Source: an uncultured Atopobium sp. (GTDB taxonomy: Bacteria; Actinomycetota; Coriobacteriia; Coriobacteriales; Atopobiaceae). From it: a stretch of DNA of 64,000 nucleotides. Both the position numbers and the translations under genes were made by a program. Positions 42,504 through 51,914 of this stretch are shown piece after piece. The notes under the pieces are model-generated. The model made no database searches. It worked only from the letters and a program-made list of their open reading frames with translations, and was not told the origin of the DNA. Position 1 is the first letter of the stretch. The number at the start of each line of letters is the position of its first letter. The stretch lies in NCBI GenBank assembly GCA_937997345.1, contig CALKTD010000009.1, positions 98,985 through 162,984 on the forward strand. Direction: 5' to 3'.

Positions 42504-44996
42504 ATGCCCTCTAAACGCACCTCAAACGCAGCAAAAAGAAATTCTAGAAACGCCGCTTCTGCCCAGGCAGTAGGCTTGAGTCCACTGCAGAACGATATCA
42601 TTGGTGTTGTTCTTGCAGTGGTTGCAATTGCTATGCTTTTGTCCATTATTGTCCCTTCTAATGCTGTTATTACTAGCGCAATGGGTCATGGACTCAAGCT
42701 ATGTTTTGGTACGGGAGCGCTACTTTTTCCCATTGCAGTATTTGTCTTTGCTATGACCTTCTTTATGCGTGATGATCAGGGAATCTCTACGCGTATTGCT
42801 ATTGGTCTAACGCTGGACGTTCTTGCTGCCCTTGCTCTTATTTCACTTAACTTCCCAGGTGCCGAGGCTGCTCCAGACATGCTTTTGGGAACAAAAGTCT
42901 TAGAGGCTGCTGGTGGTTATGTGGGTGGCGGTATTGCTTGGGTTTTACTGCGCTTTGTTGGCCGCGTGGTGGGTAATGTCCTTTTGGTTGGCTTTATTAT
43001 TGCCGGTGTTGTTATCTGCGGCTTCTCCATCTCTGACATGGTTGAGCGCGTAAGCTTCCGCCTGGATGAGGCGCGCGAGAATCATCGCTACCGTAAAGAA
43101 GAGCGTGCCCTTGCAAAAGAAGAGGCGCTCTACGCTGCAAATGCTCCACAACCTGCAAAGAAGCAGGGTAGACGTGGCTCCAACAACCAGTCTTCTCTCT
43201 TTGACGAGACCGGTGAAGGGGAGACAACTTATCTGGGCAATCGCAAGACCTCTGTTATTAAGCGCGATGCTCGCCTCTACGAAGAAGAAGAGGCAATGGA
43301 GGATGCGGGGGATGCTCCTACCACGCTTATTGATAAAGCTAAGAATAAGCTTCGTTCTAAGAAGAAGGACCAGCCAGAAGATGCAGTTGTCGAGAAAAAC
43401 GATGTTGCTGTAGCTGACGTTGCTCCTACAACAAAACAGGCTAAATCTAAGAGCAAAGCTAAAACGACGCCCGATTTTCTCGCCACACCTGACCAACTCA
43501 AGAGGCCAGGCGATGACGATGAGTCGTATGAGCTACCACCATTTACCATTCTGAAGACAAACAAAAACTCGGCCACCTCTGCTGTAAGCGATGATGAGCT
43601 TGAAGCTACTGCTCAGAGACTCCAAGCTACGCTTGAGGAGTTTGGCCTTTCGAGCCAGGTAGTTGGTTGGACTGCAGGTCCTTCTGTTACTACGTTTAAG
43701 ATTTCGATGGGCGAGGGAGAGCGCGTCAACAAAATCACAAATCTTGAGGACGATATTGCGCTTTCACTTGCTGCAAAGTCTGTTCGTATTTTTGCACCAA
43801 TTCCTGGAACTTCCCTGGTTGGTATTGAGATTCCTAACGAGAAAGCCCAGGCAGTCAACTTGGCTGACGTTCTTCCATTTGCAAAGGGAGGACCTCTTGA
43901 GTGTGCCTTTGGTCGTGATTCTGAGGGCAAGCCAATTGTTGTTGACCTTGCAAGTCTTCCTCACTTGCTGGTAGCAGGTACTACTGGTTCTGGTAAGTCA
44001 GTCCTGCTCAACGCCATTGTCATGTCTATGCTCATGCGCGCAACTCCTGAGCAGGTCCGCCTTATTATGGTTGACCCAAAGCGCGTTGAGTTTACGGGTT
44101 ACGCTGGCCTTCCTCACCTGTATGTTCCAGTTGTTACCGAGCCAAGGCAGGCGGCAAGTGCGCTTCAGTGGGGTGTCACCGAGATGGAGCGTCGCCTTAA
44201 GGTATTTGAGCACTATAAGGTGCGTGACATTAAGACGTACAACAGAAATGTTGATGGCGATAAGTACGCTGATATGGAGAATCCTCCAAAGCACATGCCA
44301 TACTTTGTCATTGTCATCGACGAGCTTGCTGACCTTATGATGGTTGCTGGTAAAGACGTTGAGTCTTCCATTGTCCGTATTGCTCAGCTTGGTCGTGCTG
44401 CAGGTATTCACCTGATTGTTGCAACGCAGCGTCCTTCTGCTGACGTTGTAACTGGTCTGATCCGCGCAAACATTGATAACCGTGTTGCGCTCTCAGTTGA
44501 TAACTCTTTGAACTCCCGCATTATTCTGGACCAAAAGGGCGCCGAGCAGCTGCTGGGTAAGGGTGACATGCTGGTTAAACTTCGTGGTAAAAAACCTAAT
44601 CGTGCACAGGGTTGCTGGGTCTCTGACGAGGAGATTGAGGAGACCGTTAAGTACATCCGCACTCAGCGCGTGGCCGAATATCACGACAATATCTTGACAG
44701 TTGCAACTCCAACGCAGGCCGAAGGCGTTGGCGGAGTTGGTAGTATGGCGCAGGCAGACGACCCACTTATTTGGGAAGCTGCGCGCATTATTGTGGATTC
44801 TCAGCTAGGTTCTACATCTAGTTTGCAAAGAGCACTCTCTGTTGGGTATGCTCGTGCTGGTAGAATTATGGATATGCTTGAGGCAAAAGGTGTTGTTGGC
44901 CCAGCTAACGGATCAAAGCCTCGAGAAGTTCTTATCGATAAAGAAGCTCTTGAAGAGCTCAAAGTTCAAGACGCTGCCTATAGGGAGGTAGAGTAA
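42504..44996 (+). CDS. ftsK: DNA translocase FtsK/SpoIIIE
   Basis: Pumps chromosome ends across the closing division septum. 830 residues from ATG 42504 (GGAGG upstream; an earlier in-frame ATG at 42444 lies inside RNase J). Four N-terminal membrane helices, a charged disordered linker (about residues 180-370), the motor domain with GTTGSGKSVLLNAI and VIDELADLM, and a C-terminal winged-helix gamma domain (STSSLQRALSVGYARAGRIMD). Confidence 0.95.
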   Translation: MPSKRTSNAAKRNSRNAASAQAVGLSPLQNDIIGVVLAVVAIAMLLSIIVPSNAVITSAMGHGLKLCFGTGALLFPIAVFVFAMTFFMRDDQGISTRIAIGLTLDVLAALALISLNFPGAEAAPDMLLGTKVLEAAGGYVGGGIAWVLLRFVGRVVGNVLLVGFIIAGVVICGFSISDMVERVSFRLDEARENHRYRKEERALAKEEALYAANAPQPAKKQGRRGSNNQSSLFDETGEGETTYLGNRKTSVIKRDARLYEEEEAMEDAGDAPTTLIDKAKNKLRSKKKDQPEDAVVEKNDVAVADVAPTTKQAKSKSKAKTTPDFLATPDQLKRPGDDDESYELPPFTILKTNKNSATSAVSDDELEATAQRLQATLEEFGLSSQVVGWTAGPSVTTFKISMGEGERVNKITNLEDDIALSLAAKSVRIFAPIPGTSLVGIEIPNEKAQAVNLADVLPFAKGGPLECAFGRDSEGKPIVVDLASLPHLLVAGTTGSGKSVLLNAIVMSMLMRATPEQVRLIMVDPKRVEFTGYAGLPHLYVPVVTEPRQAASALQWGVTEMERRLKVFEHYKVRDIKTYNRNVDGDKYADMENPPKHMPYFVIVIDELADLMMVAGKDVESSIVRIAQLGRAAGIHLIVATQRPSADVVTGLIRANIDNRVALSVDNSLNSRIILDQKGAEQLLGKGDMLVKLRGKKPNRAQGCWVSDEEIEETVKYIRTQRVAEYHDNILTVATPTQAEGVGGVGSMAQADDPLIWEAARIIVDSQLGSTSSLQRALSVGYARAGRIMDMLEAKGVVGPANGSKPREVLIDKEALEELKVQDAAYREVE

Positions 44997-44998
44997 GC

Positions 44999-46507
44999 AT
45001 GCCACGCCCTCGTTTTAGTGAGATGCTCGTAGAACGTAGACGTCAGCTCGGACTTTCTATCACTCAAGCATCAAAGGTCCTTCGCCTTAAGGAGCAGGCA
45101 CTTATTGCTTTTGAGGAAGGCGATTTTAAGAATATGCCTCAAAGCGGCTATGCTCAGGGGATGCTCTCTTCGTATGCTCGCTACCTAGGACTTAATCCGC
45201 GCGAGATTGTAGACCTCTTCCAGGAAGAGAGCTACGAGTTTGAAAACGGCACCTATTCTCATGAGTTGCGTCGCCGTACCCGCGATACTCAGTCTGGTCG
45301 TGGCATTGCGGGCTATGATGTTGTTAATGAGTCTGGCAGCAGACCAAAGGCATATGTGCAGTACCACGGTCTTCTCCCCACATCGGGTGGACCAGCTGGC
45401 GATATGGGTGCGTTTGCAACTACGTCTGGTGTTCGCTCCAGACAAACTGGCGTTCCTCTTGGCGCTCAGGCATCTGAGGAGGATGCTGGCGTCTACTCGT
45501 ATTCTCGCTATGCCACAGGTCATGCGTACAATGCCGGTATTGAAGAGGCTTCTCGTCAGAAGACTATGGCAAGTCGTACGCGTGGTGGCGTTCAGCGCAA
45601 GCGTGTAGGTATTGCAGGCGTTAGTATTCCAGCCTACAAAGACGATGTAACCAGAAGAACTGTTGCTCCAAGCGATTATACTGATGACCTTCGTTATGAC
45701 AATGTAACTGCTCCTTACGAGCGTGCATCAACTATTTCTGGTCGTCGTGGTTCAAGAAATATCGCGCAGGTAGATAGACCTAATGTTCGCCGCCGCCAGC
45801 CATCTGGCGCTGCTGCACAACAGCGTCGTGCTCCTCAAAGACCGGGCGTTATGGGAGCGCTTCAAAATTATTTCTCTGATACAGGACGCACTATTGCTAC
45901 TGTGTTTGCTCTTGTTGTTGTGATTATTACTGTTGTTTTGCTGTTCAGCGTTCGTTCCTGCATGACAGCCCGCACTACGCCTACTACAACAAAGACGGTA
46001 AGCGTTAATAATTCAACAACTGATTCTTCAAAGAATTCCACTACTACAAATAGCAACACGGACACTTCTAAGAAGGATTCAACTGATTCTTCTAAGAGCA
46101 CCACTACAACTGAGCCAAAGAAGGAAGAGGCTTCTAAACAGACTACCGTAGTGGTTACTGTTGCAGATGGTCAGACCAGTTGGGTTGAGATTACTGTTGA
46201 TGGTAAGAGTGTTGAGGCTGATGCAATCACTGGTCCATGGTCTCAGACATACACCGTCACTGATTCCATGAGCGTTCTTGCAGGTACACCTGGCGCTGTT
46301 GCGGTTACCGTTAATGGCACTGCTAAGCCATTTGACGCAAATGCTTCAGGTATTGGCACCTTGACCATTCAGGGTACTAAGCCTGCTGACGGTACTGCAG
46401 CAAATGCTTCTGGAACTCAAACAAATAGCACGTCAACAAGTACTACCGGTGGAACTTCTAATACAACTAACAACCAGAATTCCAACAGCAATACAAGCAA
46501 TAACTAA
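44999..46507 (+). CDS. RodZ-like membrane protein with N-terminal helix-turn-helix
   Basis: 502 residues. N-terminal RodZ-type HTH (LVERRRQLGLSITQASKVLRL, LGLNPREIVDLF), a long basic disordered part (~residues 85-295), one transmembrane helix (TIATVFALVVVIITVVLLFS, about 299-320), a Ser/Thr/Lys-rich linker, and a C-terminal extracellular DUF4115-like beta domain (SWVEITVDGKSVEAD) ending in a Ser/Thr/Asn tail. RodZ links MreB to the wall machinery; mreB is not in the window, so the partner is uncertain. Two bases after ftsK. Confidence 0.82.
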   Translation: MPRPRFSEMLVERRRQLGLSITQASKVLRLKEQALIAFEEGDFKNMPQSGYAQGMLSSYARYLGLNPREIVDLFQEESYEFENGTYSHELRRRTRDTQSGRGIAGYDVVNESGSRPKAYVQYHGLLPTSGGPAGDMGAFATTSGVRSRQTGVPLGAQASEEDAGVYSYSRYATGHAYNAGIEEASRQKTMASRTRGGVQRKRVGIAGVSIPAYKDDVTRRTVAPSDYTDDLRYDNVTAPYERASTISGRRGSRNIAQVDRPNVRRRQPSGAAAQQRRAPQRPGVMGALQNYFSDTGRTIATVFALVVVIITVVLLFSVRSCMTARTTPTTTKTVSVNNSTTDSSKNSTTTNSNTDTSKKDSTDSSKSTTTTEPKKEEASKQTTVVVTVADGQTSWVEITVDGKSVEADAITGPWSQTYTVTDSMSVLAGTPGAVAVTVNGTAKPFDANASGIGTLTIQGTKPADGTAANASGTQTNSTSTSTTGGTSNTTNNQNSNSNTSNN

Positions 46508-46555
46508 ACGCCATAGGGTAAGGAGTTCTTCTCGCCTTGAATATACGGAGGGGAA

Positions 46556-47053
46556 ATGGCTAAAGAATCAAGCTTTGACGTTGTGTCTGAAGTAGACATG
46601 ATGGAAGTTGATAATGCATTTCAGCAGGCAGCTCGTGAGCTAACTCAGCGCTACGATCTTAAGGATTCTGGTGCAACACTTGAGCTCTCTAAGAAAGAGG
46701 GTAAGTTCACTATTGAGGCTCCTGCAGATTTTGTTGCATCTCAGGTTAGGGATGTTCTTGGCTCCAAGCTGGTAAAGCGCGGAATCGATCTTACTGCTAT
46801 TCGTTGGGGAGACCCTATTCCTGCAGCAGGCTCTACCGTGCGTCAGATTGGCTCTATTGTTTCTGGAATTGATCAGGAGACTGCCAAGAAGATCGCTAAA
46901 GATATTCGTGATATGAAAGTTAAGGCTAAGGCAACCGTTGAGGGCGATAAGCTGCGTGTTTCTAGCGCTTCTCGCGATGTTCTTCAGTCTGTGATTGCAA
47001 GCCTTAAGGAGAAAGACTATGGCCAGCCCCTCCAGTTCAACAACTATCGATAG
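46556..47053 (+). CDS. yajQ: YajQ-family nucleotide-binding protein
   Basis: 165 residues beginning AKESSFDVVSEVDMMEVDNA, the family signature, with two ferredoxin-like repeats. Members bind cyclic-di-GMP or other nucleotides; the ligand here is not known. GGAGGGG upstream. It overlaps rimO by 35 bases. Confidence 0.93.
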   Translation: MAKESSFDVVSEVDMMEVDNAFQQAARELTQRYDLKDSGATLELSKKEGKFTIEAPADFVASQVRDVLGSKLVKRGIDLTAIRWGDPIPAAGSTVRQIGSIVSGIDQETAKKIAKDIRDMKVKAKATVEGDKLRVSSASRDVLQSVIASLKEKDYGQPLQFNNYR

Positions 47054-48425
47054 GGGCTACAACGTCCTATACATCACGTTAGGATGCGCTAAAAACGAGG
47101 TTGATACAGACCGCATGCGTGCGCTTCTTTTGGCCTCTGGTTTTGGTGAAGTTGCAGATCCTGAATCAGCAGACGTTGCAATTATCAACACCTGTTCTTT
47201 CTTGGCTTCCGCAACAGAGGAGTCTATTGAGACTACGCTTGAAATTGCTGAAGACGCTTCCGAGGGAGTGCGTAAGCTGCCCATTATTATGTGTGGCTGC
47301 GTTCCATCTCGATATGGTGCAGAGCTTAACGAGCAGCTCCCTGAAGTTGCTGCGTTTGTGCCCGCAGATCAAGAAGATGGCATTGTCAGCATTGTTGCAG
47401 ACGTTCTGAATATCCCTGAGCCTACCCAGTCTATTGTTGCTGCCCATGGAATGCTGCGCACCATTGATGGTGCCAGTGCATTTGTGAAGATTTCTGAGGG
47501 TTGTGATAGATTCTGCGCCTTCTGCGCCATTCCATACATTCGTGGCCACTATTACTCAAGGCCTGCTGAAGAGATTCTTCAAGAGGTACATGAGCTGATG
47601 GAAGGCGGTGTTCGTGAGGTTATTCTGATTGGCCAGGACACCGGTATTTGGGGCTCGGATATGCCTGACACAGAAGATGGTCAGACGCCAACGCTAGCCA
47701 AGCTTATGCAGCAGGTTGCTGAGGTAGTCCGTCCTTATAAGGGATGGATTCGCGTTTTGTATCTGCAGCCAGAAGGTATGACCGATGAGCTCATCAGCGC
47801 CATTCGCGATACACCTGAGGTTCTGCCTTACATTGATATTCCAATTCAGCACTGCAACGAGCGCATTCTTAAGCGTATGGGTCGTTCTGGCTCTACGCAG
47901 GAACTTCGTGAGCTTTTTGATCGTCTCAGAACAGAGATTCCTGGCATGGTGCTTCGTACTACGGGAATGTGCGGCTTCCCAGGCGAGACTGATGACGAAT
48001 CAGATGAGCTCTATGATTTTATTCAGGAGCAGGAGTTTGATTACACCTCCGTCTTTACCTATTCACCAGAAGAGGGAACTCTTGGTGCAAAGATGTCTGA
48101 TCAGGTTCCAGATGAGATAAAGATTGAGCGCACTCAGCGCCTGCTTGACCTTGTTGAACAGCTTGGTTTTGCGGCAACCGCCCGTCACGTTGGCGAGCGC
48201 TGCGAGGTCATTATTGACGGAATTGAAGAGTCTGACGAGGGTACTGAACTTATCGGCCACACATGGTTCCAGGCTCCAGACTGTGATGGCGCTGTCCACA
48301 TTGCAGAGGGAGAGGCTGCAGTTGGAGATATTGTCCTTTGTGACCTGGTAGATTCGTTCTGCTATGAAATGATTGGCGAGATTGTAGACACTACAGACGC
48401 ACAGTCTGGCGAGAAAACCGTTTAG
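47019..48425 (+). CDS. rimO: Ribosomal protein S12 methylthiotransferase RimO
   Basis: Radical SAM enzyme that methylthiolates Asp in S12. 468 residues from ATG 47019 (AAGGAG upstream): TLGCAKNEVDTD (the RimO form of the N-terminal Cys motif), NTCSFLASA, radical SAM CDRFCAFC, and a TRAM domain. The KNEVD motif separates it from MiaB and MtaB. Start lies inside yajQ. Confidence 0.95.
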   Translation: MASPSSSTTIDRGYNVLYITLGCAKNEVDTDRMRALLLASGFGEVADPESADVAIINTCSFLASATEESIETTLEIAEDASEGVRKLPIIMCGCVPSRYGAELNEQLPEVAAFVPADQEDGIVSIVADVLNIPEPTQSIVAAHGMLRTIDGASAFVKISEGCDRFCAFCAIPYIRGHYYSRPAEEILQEVHELMEGGVREVILIGQDTGIWGSDMPDTEDGQTPTLAKLMQQVAEVVRPYKGWIRVLYLQPEGMTDELISAIRDTPEVLPYIDIPIQHCNERILKRMGRSGSTQELRELFDRLRTEIPGMVLRTTGMCGFPGETDDESDELYDFIQEQEFDYTSVFTYSPEEGTLGAKMSDQVPDEIKIERTQRLLDLVEQLGFAATARHVGERCEVIIDGIEESDEGTELIGHTWFQAPDCDGAVHIAEGEAAVGDIVLCDLVDSFCYEMIGEIVDTTDAQSGEKTV

Positions 48426-48438
48426 TTGGGGATAGGTC

Positions 48439-49044
48439 ATGTCATCAAAGACAATTTGGACACCTGCAAATATTGTTACCTGTGCTCGAGTAGTCCTAGT
48501 GCCTTTTTGGCTTCTTTCTGCACAGCTTCTAGGCGTATCGCTGGCAGATTCTCTAGCAACACCTGGTTTTAAATTTGGAGCTTTTCTCGTCTTTATTGGT
48601 TATGTTGTCATTTCATTAACTGATAAGCTTGATGGTTACCTTGCTCGTAGTAGAAATGAAGTTACTACTTTTGGCAAGTTCTTAGACCCAATTGCCGATA
48701 AACTTGCTGTTGTTGTAGCTCTTTTTGTACTTCTAGAGTGGCATATGGTTTCTCCTTGGGTACTCTTAGTGATTGTTGCACGTGAGTTTTTGGTATCGGG
48801 CCTTAGGATGGTTGTTGCTTCAAAGGGAGTTGTTATCGCAGCTTCAGATTTGGGCAAGTGGAAGACCGCAACAACTATGGCCGCTATCTGTGGTCTACTC
48901 TTTTTGCCTAGTATTCCTGGTGGAATGATTCAGGATGTTTTGCTCTTTATCTTTAACGCATCTATGTGGGTTGCAGTAGTTCTAACGGCCTGGTCAGGAA
49001 TTGACTACTTTGTAAAGTCTTGGCAATACATTGCTGAAGTTTAA
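48439..49044 (+). CDS. pgsA: CDP-diacylglycerol--glycerol-3-phosphate 3-phosphatidyltransferase
   Basis: Makes phosphatidylglycerol phosphate. 201-residue multi-pass membrane protein with the CDP-alcohol phosphatidyltransferase motif DKLDGYLARSRNEVTTFGKFLDPIADK. Sits in the rimO-pgsA-cinA-recA order common in Gram-positive genomes. Confidence 0.94.
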   Translation: MSSKTIWTPANIVTCARVVLVPFWLLSAQLLGVSLADSLATPGFKFGAFLVFIGYVVISLTDKLDGYLARSRNEVTTFGKFLDPIADKLAVVVALFVLLEWHMVSPWVLLVIVAREFLVSGLRMVVASKGVVIAASDLGKWKTATTMAAICGLLFLPSIPGGMIQDVLLFIFNASMWVAVVLTAWSGIDYFVKSWQYIAEV

Positions 49045-49048
49045 CAAG

Positions 49049-49076
49049 ATGGCGTCTCTTCGAGGCGCCATTTTTG
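49049..49076 (+). terminator. Terminator after pgsA
   Basis: ATGGCG-CTC pairs with GAG-CGCCAT around a short loop, followed by TTTTT. Confidence 0.88.
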
Positions 49077-49128
49077 TATAAGATAAGTTCATGTGCAGGT
49101 AAAACGGTCTTCTACTGAATGAAAAGTT

Positions 49129-49635
49129 GTGATTCAAATGTTTTCATCTGAAGTTCTTTCAGAAGCTCAACAGGTTGTTACAGAGGCTCTTGCAGCTGGT
49201 CTTACCGTAGCTTCCGCTGAGTCTTGTACAGGAGGACTTGTTGCAGGCGCTCTTACAGCCATCTCTGGATCATCAAGCGTGCTTAAAGGCTCTGTTGTGA
49301 GCTATACCATTGAGATTAAGCAAAAGGTGCTAGGCGTATCAAAAGATATTTTTGATGAACCGTCCCTTGGTGCTGTTTCTGAGCCCTGTGCAGCGCAGAT
49401 GGCTTCAGGCGTTAGAGACGTTATTGGCTCAGATATTGCAGTTTCCGTTACAGGAATAGCTGGTCCAACAGGAGAAGAGCCTGGTAAACCAGTTGGAACG
49501 GTTTGGTTTGGTATTAACAGCAAAAACTTTACCCATACGGTCTGTAAACATTTTTCTGGTAATAGAGAACAAGTGCGAGAAGCAGCTGTTTTGCAGGCTT
49601 TGCAACTAATTCATGAAGCAATTGTGAAGGCTTAA
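49129..49635 (+). CDS. cinA: Nicotinamide-nucleotide amidase (CinA C-terminal domain protein)
   Basis: 168 residues covering only the CinA C-terminal (PncC) domain: ASAESCTGGLVAGALT, VSYTIEIKQKVLGV, VSVTGIAGPTGEEPGKPVGTVW. Deamidates NMN. The N-terminal MocF domain of full CinA is absent. GTG 49129 or ATG 49138 could be the start; the ribosome binding site (GAAAAG) does not decide. Upstream of recA. Confidence 0.93.
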   Translation: MIQMFSSEVLSEAQQVVTEALAAGLTVASAESCTGGLVAGALTAISGSSSVLKGSVVSYTIEIKQKVLGVSKDIFDEPSLGAVSEPCAAQMASGVRDVIGSDIAVSVTGIAGPTGEEPGKPVGTVWFGINSKNFTHTVCKHFSGNREQVREAAVLQALQLIHEAIVKA

Positions 49636-49652
49636 AATCCAATTTTAATAGG

Positions 49653-49692
49653 GAAGCTCAAAACTAGTTTGTTTTGAGCTTCTTATTTTTTA
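49653..49692 (+). terminator. Terminator after cinA
   Basis: GAAGCTCAAAAC/GTTTTGAGCTTC perfect 12 bp stem with a 6-base loop, followed by TTATTTTTT. It separates cinA from the recA promoter. Confidence 0.92.
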
Positions 49693-49810
49693 CGATTATG
49701 CAGGACTTATACAGTTAAATTTGTAATAAAAAAAGAATTTTGCTGCTCAAGAGCGGAAAAATAGAGGTAAGAATTCAGACAAATTCCCTCTATAGAGTAT
49801 ATGTTTGACG

Positions 49811-49839
49811 TTGACATAGAACGTCTGTTCTTATATTAT
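49811..49839 (+). promoter_or_regulatory. recA promoter with LexA (SOS) box in the spacer
   Basis: TTGACA (49811-49816), exactly 17 bp, then TATTAT (49834-49839). The spacer holds AGAACGTCTGTTCT (49818-49831), a perfect GAAC-N4-GTTC palindrome as recognised by Gram-positive LexA. The LysM division-suppressor promoter (60044-60072) has the same layout. Confidence 0.9.
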
Positions 49840-49868
49840 TTTAGTAACAAAAAGAGCAAGGAGTACCC

Positions 49869-50957
49869 ATGGCTAAAAAGTCAGTTTCAAAAGAGATTAA
49901 AGCTCGTACTACTGGTGATGAGAGAGATGAGGTTATCTCTTCAACCACTGCAGAGATTGAGAAGAAATTTGGTGCAGGTGCTATTATGCGTTTAGGTGAG
50001 GGTGGTCCTGCCTTTGATATCCAAGCTATTCCAACTGGCTCACTTGCTCTTGATGCAGCATTGGGTATTGGCGGTGTTCCTCGTGGTCGTATCGTAGAGA
50101 TTTATGGCCCAGAGTCCTCTGGTAAAACAACTCTTTCACTTGAAATTCTTGCAGAAGCTCAGGCACTCGGTGGTGTTGTTGCCTTTATTGACGCAGAGCA
50201 CGCGCTAGACCCAGGCTATGCAGCTCGTATTGGCGTTGATATTGACGACGTTTTAATTTCTCAGCCAGATACTGGTGAGCAGGCTTTAGAGATTTGTGAC
50301 ATGCTTGTCCGCTCAGGCGCCATTGATGTAGTAGTTGTAGACTCCGTTGCTGCTCTTGTTCCTCGCGCAGAGATTGAGGGAGAAATCGGTGATTCTAGTG
50401 TTGGTCTTCAGGCTCGTCTCATGAGTCAAGCTCTCCGTAAGTTAGCTGGCTCTCTTTCAAAGTCTAATACGCTCTGTATTTTCATTAACCAACTTAGAGA
50501 GAAGATTGGCGTTATGTTTGGAAGCCCAGAGACCACTTCTGGTGGTAGGGCTCTTAAGTTCTTCTCCACTGTTCGTATGGATATTCGCCGTGTTGACAGT
50601 ATTAAGGTCAACGGAGAAAACGTTGGAAACCGTGTTCGCGTTAAGGTTGTAAAGAACAAGGTTGCTCCACCTTTTAAGGTTGCTGAGTTTGACATTATGT
50701 ACGGTCAAGGCATCTCCAAAGAGGGCTCCATTCTTGATATGGCTGTTGATTTTGAGATTGTTAACAAGTCTGGAGCTTGGTTTACCTATGAAGGTGAACG
50801 TCTTGGCCAGGGTAGAGAAGCAGCTAAATCTTTCCTTACTGCCAATCCAGATCTTATGGAAGAAATTGATCACAAAGTACGAGTTGCCTGTGGTCTTGTA
50901 TTTGATGAAGATTCTGAAGTTGGTACTCCAGTTGCAACGGAAGATTCTGCTGAATAA
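49869..50957 (+). CDS. recA: Recombinase RecA
   Basis: Homologous recombination and SOS coprotease. 362 residues with Walker A GPESSGKTTLSLE, FIDAEHALDP, VDSVAALVPRAEIEGEIGD and FINQLREKIGVMFG. ATG with GGAG upstream. Repression by LexA is supported by the box in its promoter; induction would relieve it. One-base overlap with recX. Confidence 0.98.
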   Translation: MAKKSVSKEIKARTTGDERDEVISSTTAEIEKKFGAGAIMRLGEGGPAFDIQAIPTGSLALDAALGIGGVPRGRIVEIYGPESSGKTTLSLEILAEAQALGGVVAFIDAEHALDPGYAARIGVDIDDVLISQPDTGEQALEICDMLVRSGAIDVVVVDSVAALVPRAEIEGEIGDSSVGLQARLMSQALRKLAGSLSKSNTLCIFINQLREKIGVMFGSPETTSGGRALKFFSTVRMDIRRVDSIKVNGENVGNRVRVKVVKNKVAPPFKVAEFDIMYGQGISKEGSILDMAVDFEIVNKSGAWFTYEGERLGQGREAAKSFLTANPDLMEEIDHKVRVACGLVFDEDSEVGTPVATEDSAE

Positions 50958-51631
50958 TGTCAGATATTTCTTGGACAGTTGAGCTGCCAAAAAAGAAACA
51001 AACAGTTTTAGGCCAGGCAAAGCCTAAGGCAAAGATAATTTTAGAAACTGAAGTTGGAGGGACGGAGGAACTCTTTATCCCTCCAACAGTAGCTCGATTT
51101 CTTAAGAGTAAAGAGAAAGAGGGTGTTTTTGCTCCTTCCTCTCGTAATGAGTTTCTGTATGAGTTAAAAGAGATTTCAACGCAGTGCATTAAAGCTCGTA
51201 TTGAGGCTTTGATTGTAAAAAGGGATTACTCTACAGCTGAGCTTCAGAAAAAGCTCATGCTTGATGGTTATCAGAAGAATGTAAGAGATCCTGCAGTGCA
51301 GAGGGCTGTTGAAGTTGGTTTGATTAATGACAGTCGTTTTGCAGACGTCTATATACGTTCTAAGATTTCGCAAGGCTGGGGTCCTCTAAAAATTAAAACT
51401 GAAATTTCTAAAAAGGGAATTGAAGTTGAGACACTCCCCGGATGGCCTGACGCATTTTTTTCTGACGTGGATGAATTTGAAGTTGCGTATTCTTTGGCTC
51501 AGAGAAAACACTTGTCGGGAAAAAATGATTATGAGAAGCTTGTCAGATTTCTTGCAACAAAGGGATATTCATTTTCTATAGCTTCATCAGTTGCTAAAAA
51601 GATTTTGGACAAGAACGCCACATCTGAGTGA
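50957..51631 (+). CDS. recX: RecA regulator RecX
   Basis: 224 residues, mostly three-helix repeats: IEALIVKRDYSTAELQKKLM, INDSRFADVYIRSKISQGWGPLKIKTEISKKG. Modulates RecA filaments. Coupled to recA (TAATG). The ~75-residue N-terminal extension before the repeats is longer than in E. coli RecX (166 residues). Confidence 0.92.
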   Translation: MSDISWTVELPKKKQTVLGQAKPKAKIILETEVGGTEELFIPPTVARFLKSKEKEGVFAPSSRNEFLYELKEISTQCIKARIEALIVKRDYSTAELQKKLMLDGYQKNVRDPAVQRAVEVGLINDSRFADVYIRSKISQGWGPLKIKTEISKKGIEVETLPGWPDAFFSDVDEFEVAYSLAQRKHLSGKNDYEKLVRFLATKGYSFSIASSVAKKILDKNATSE

Positions 51632-51695
51632 TTACCTTTCCGTAGTTGATAAGTCTGTTGTATTAGTGTGCTTTACTTTTCCTACCTGCTATTTA

Positions 51696-51914
51696 TTGAC
51701 AAAAGTTACAATGCTCTATACGATAAATATGCCGTGAATAGGCTCATTTCCGCTGGGCAACCAGCGTCACGTATACAGTAGGTATCTCATACACTTGATC
51801 TATCTCTGCATGTGGCATGACCAGCCAATGAATCCTGATCATGGCGGGTTCTTTAGATACTGTTGTGTCTAAAGTCTCCTGAACACTTTTGTAATTGCCA
51901 TTTGAGGAGTAGGT
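51696..51914 (+). promoter_or_regulatory. RNase Y promoter and structured, riboswitch-like leader
   Basis: Promoter TTGACA (51696-51701), 17 bp, TACGAT (51719-51724). The ~180-base leader can fold as CGTGA/TCACG (51733-51737, 51767-51771) enclosing CGCTGG-GCAA-CCAGCG (51751-51766), a GNRA-capped stem. A second, 10 bp hairpin is CTTTAGATAC/GTGTCTAAAG (51851-51874). Its AGATAC can instead pair with GTATCT at 51782-51787. CTCCT (51876-51880) is complementary to the Shine-Dalgarno AGGAG (51905-51909). These look like alternative states controlling translation. No known riboswitch class was recognised. Confidence 0.6.
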
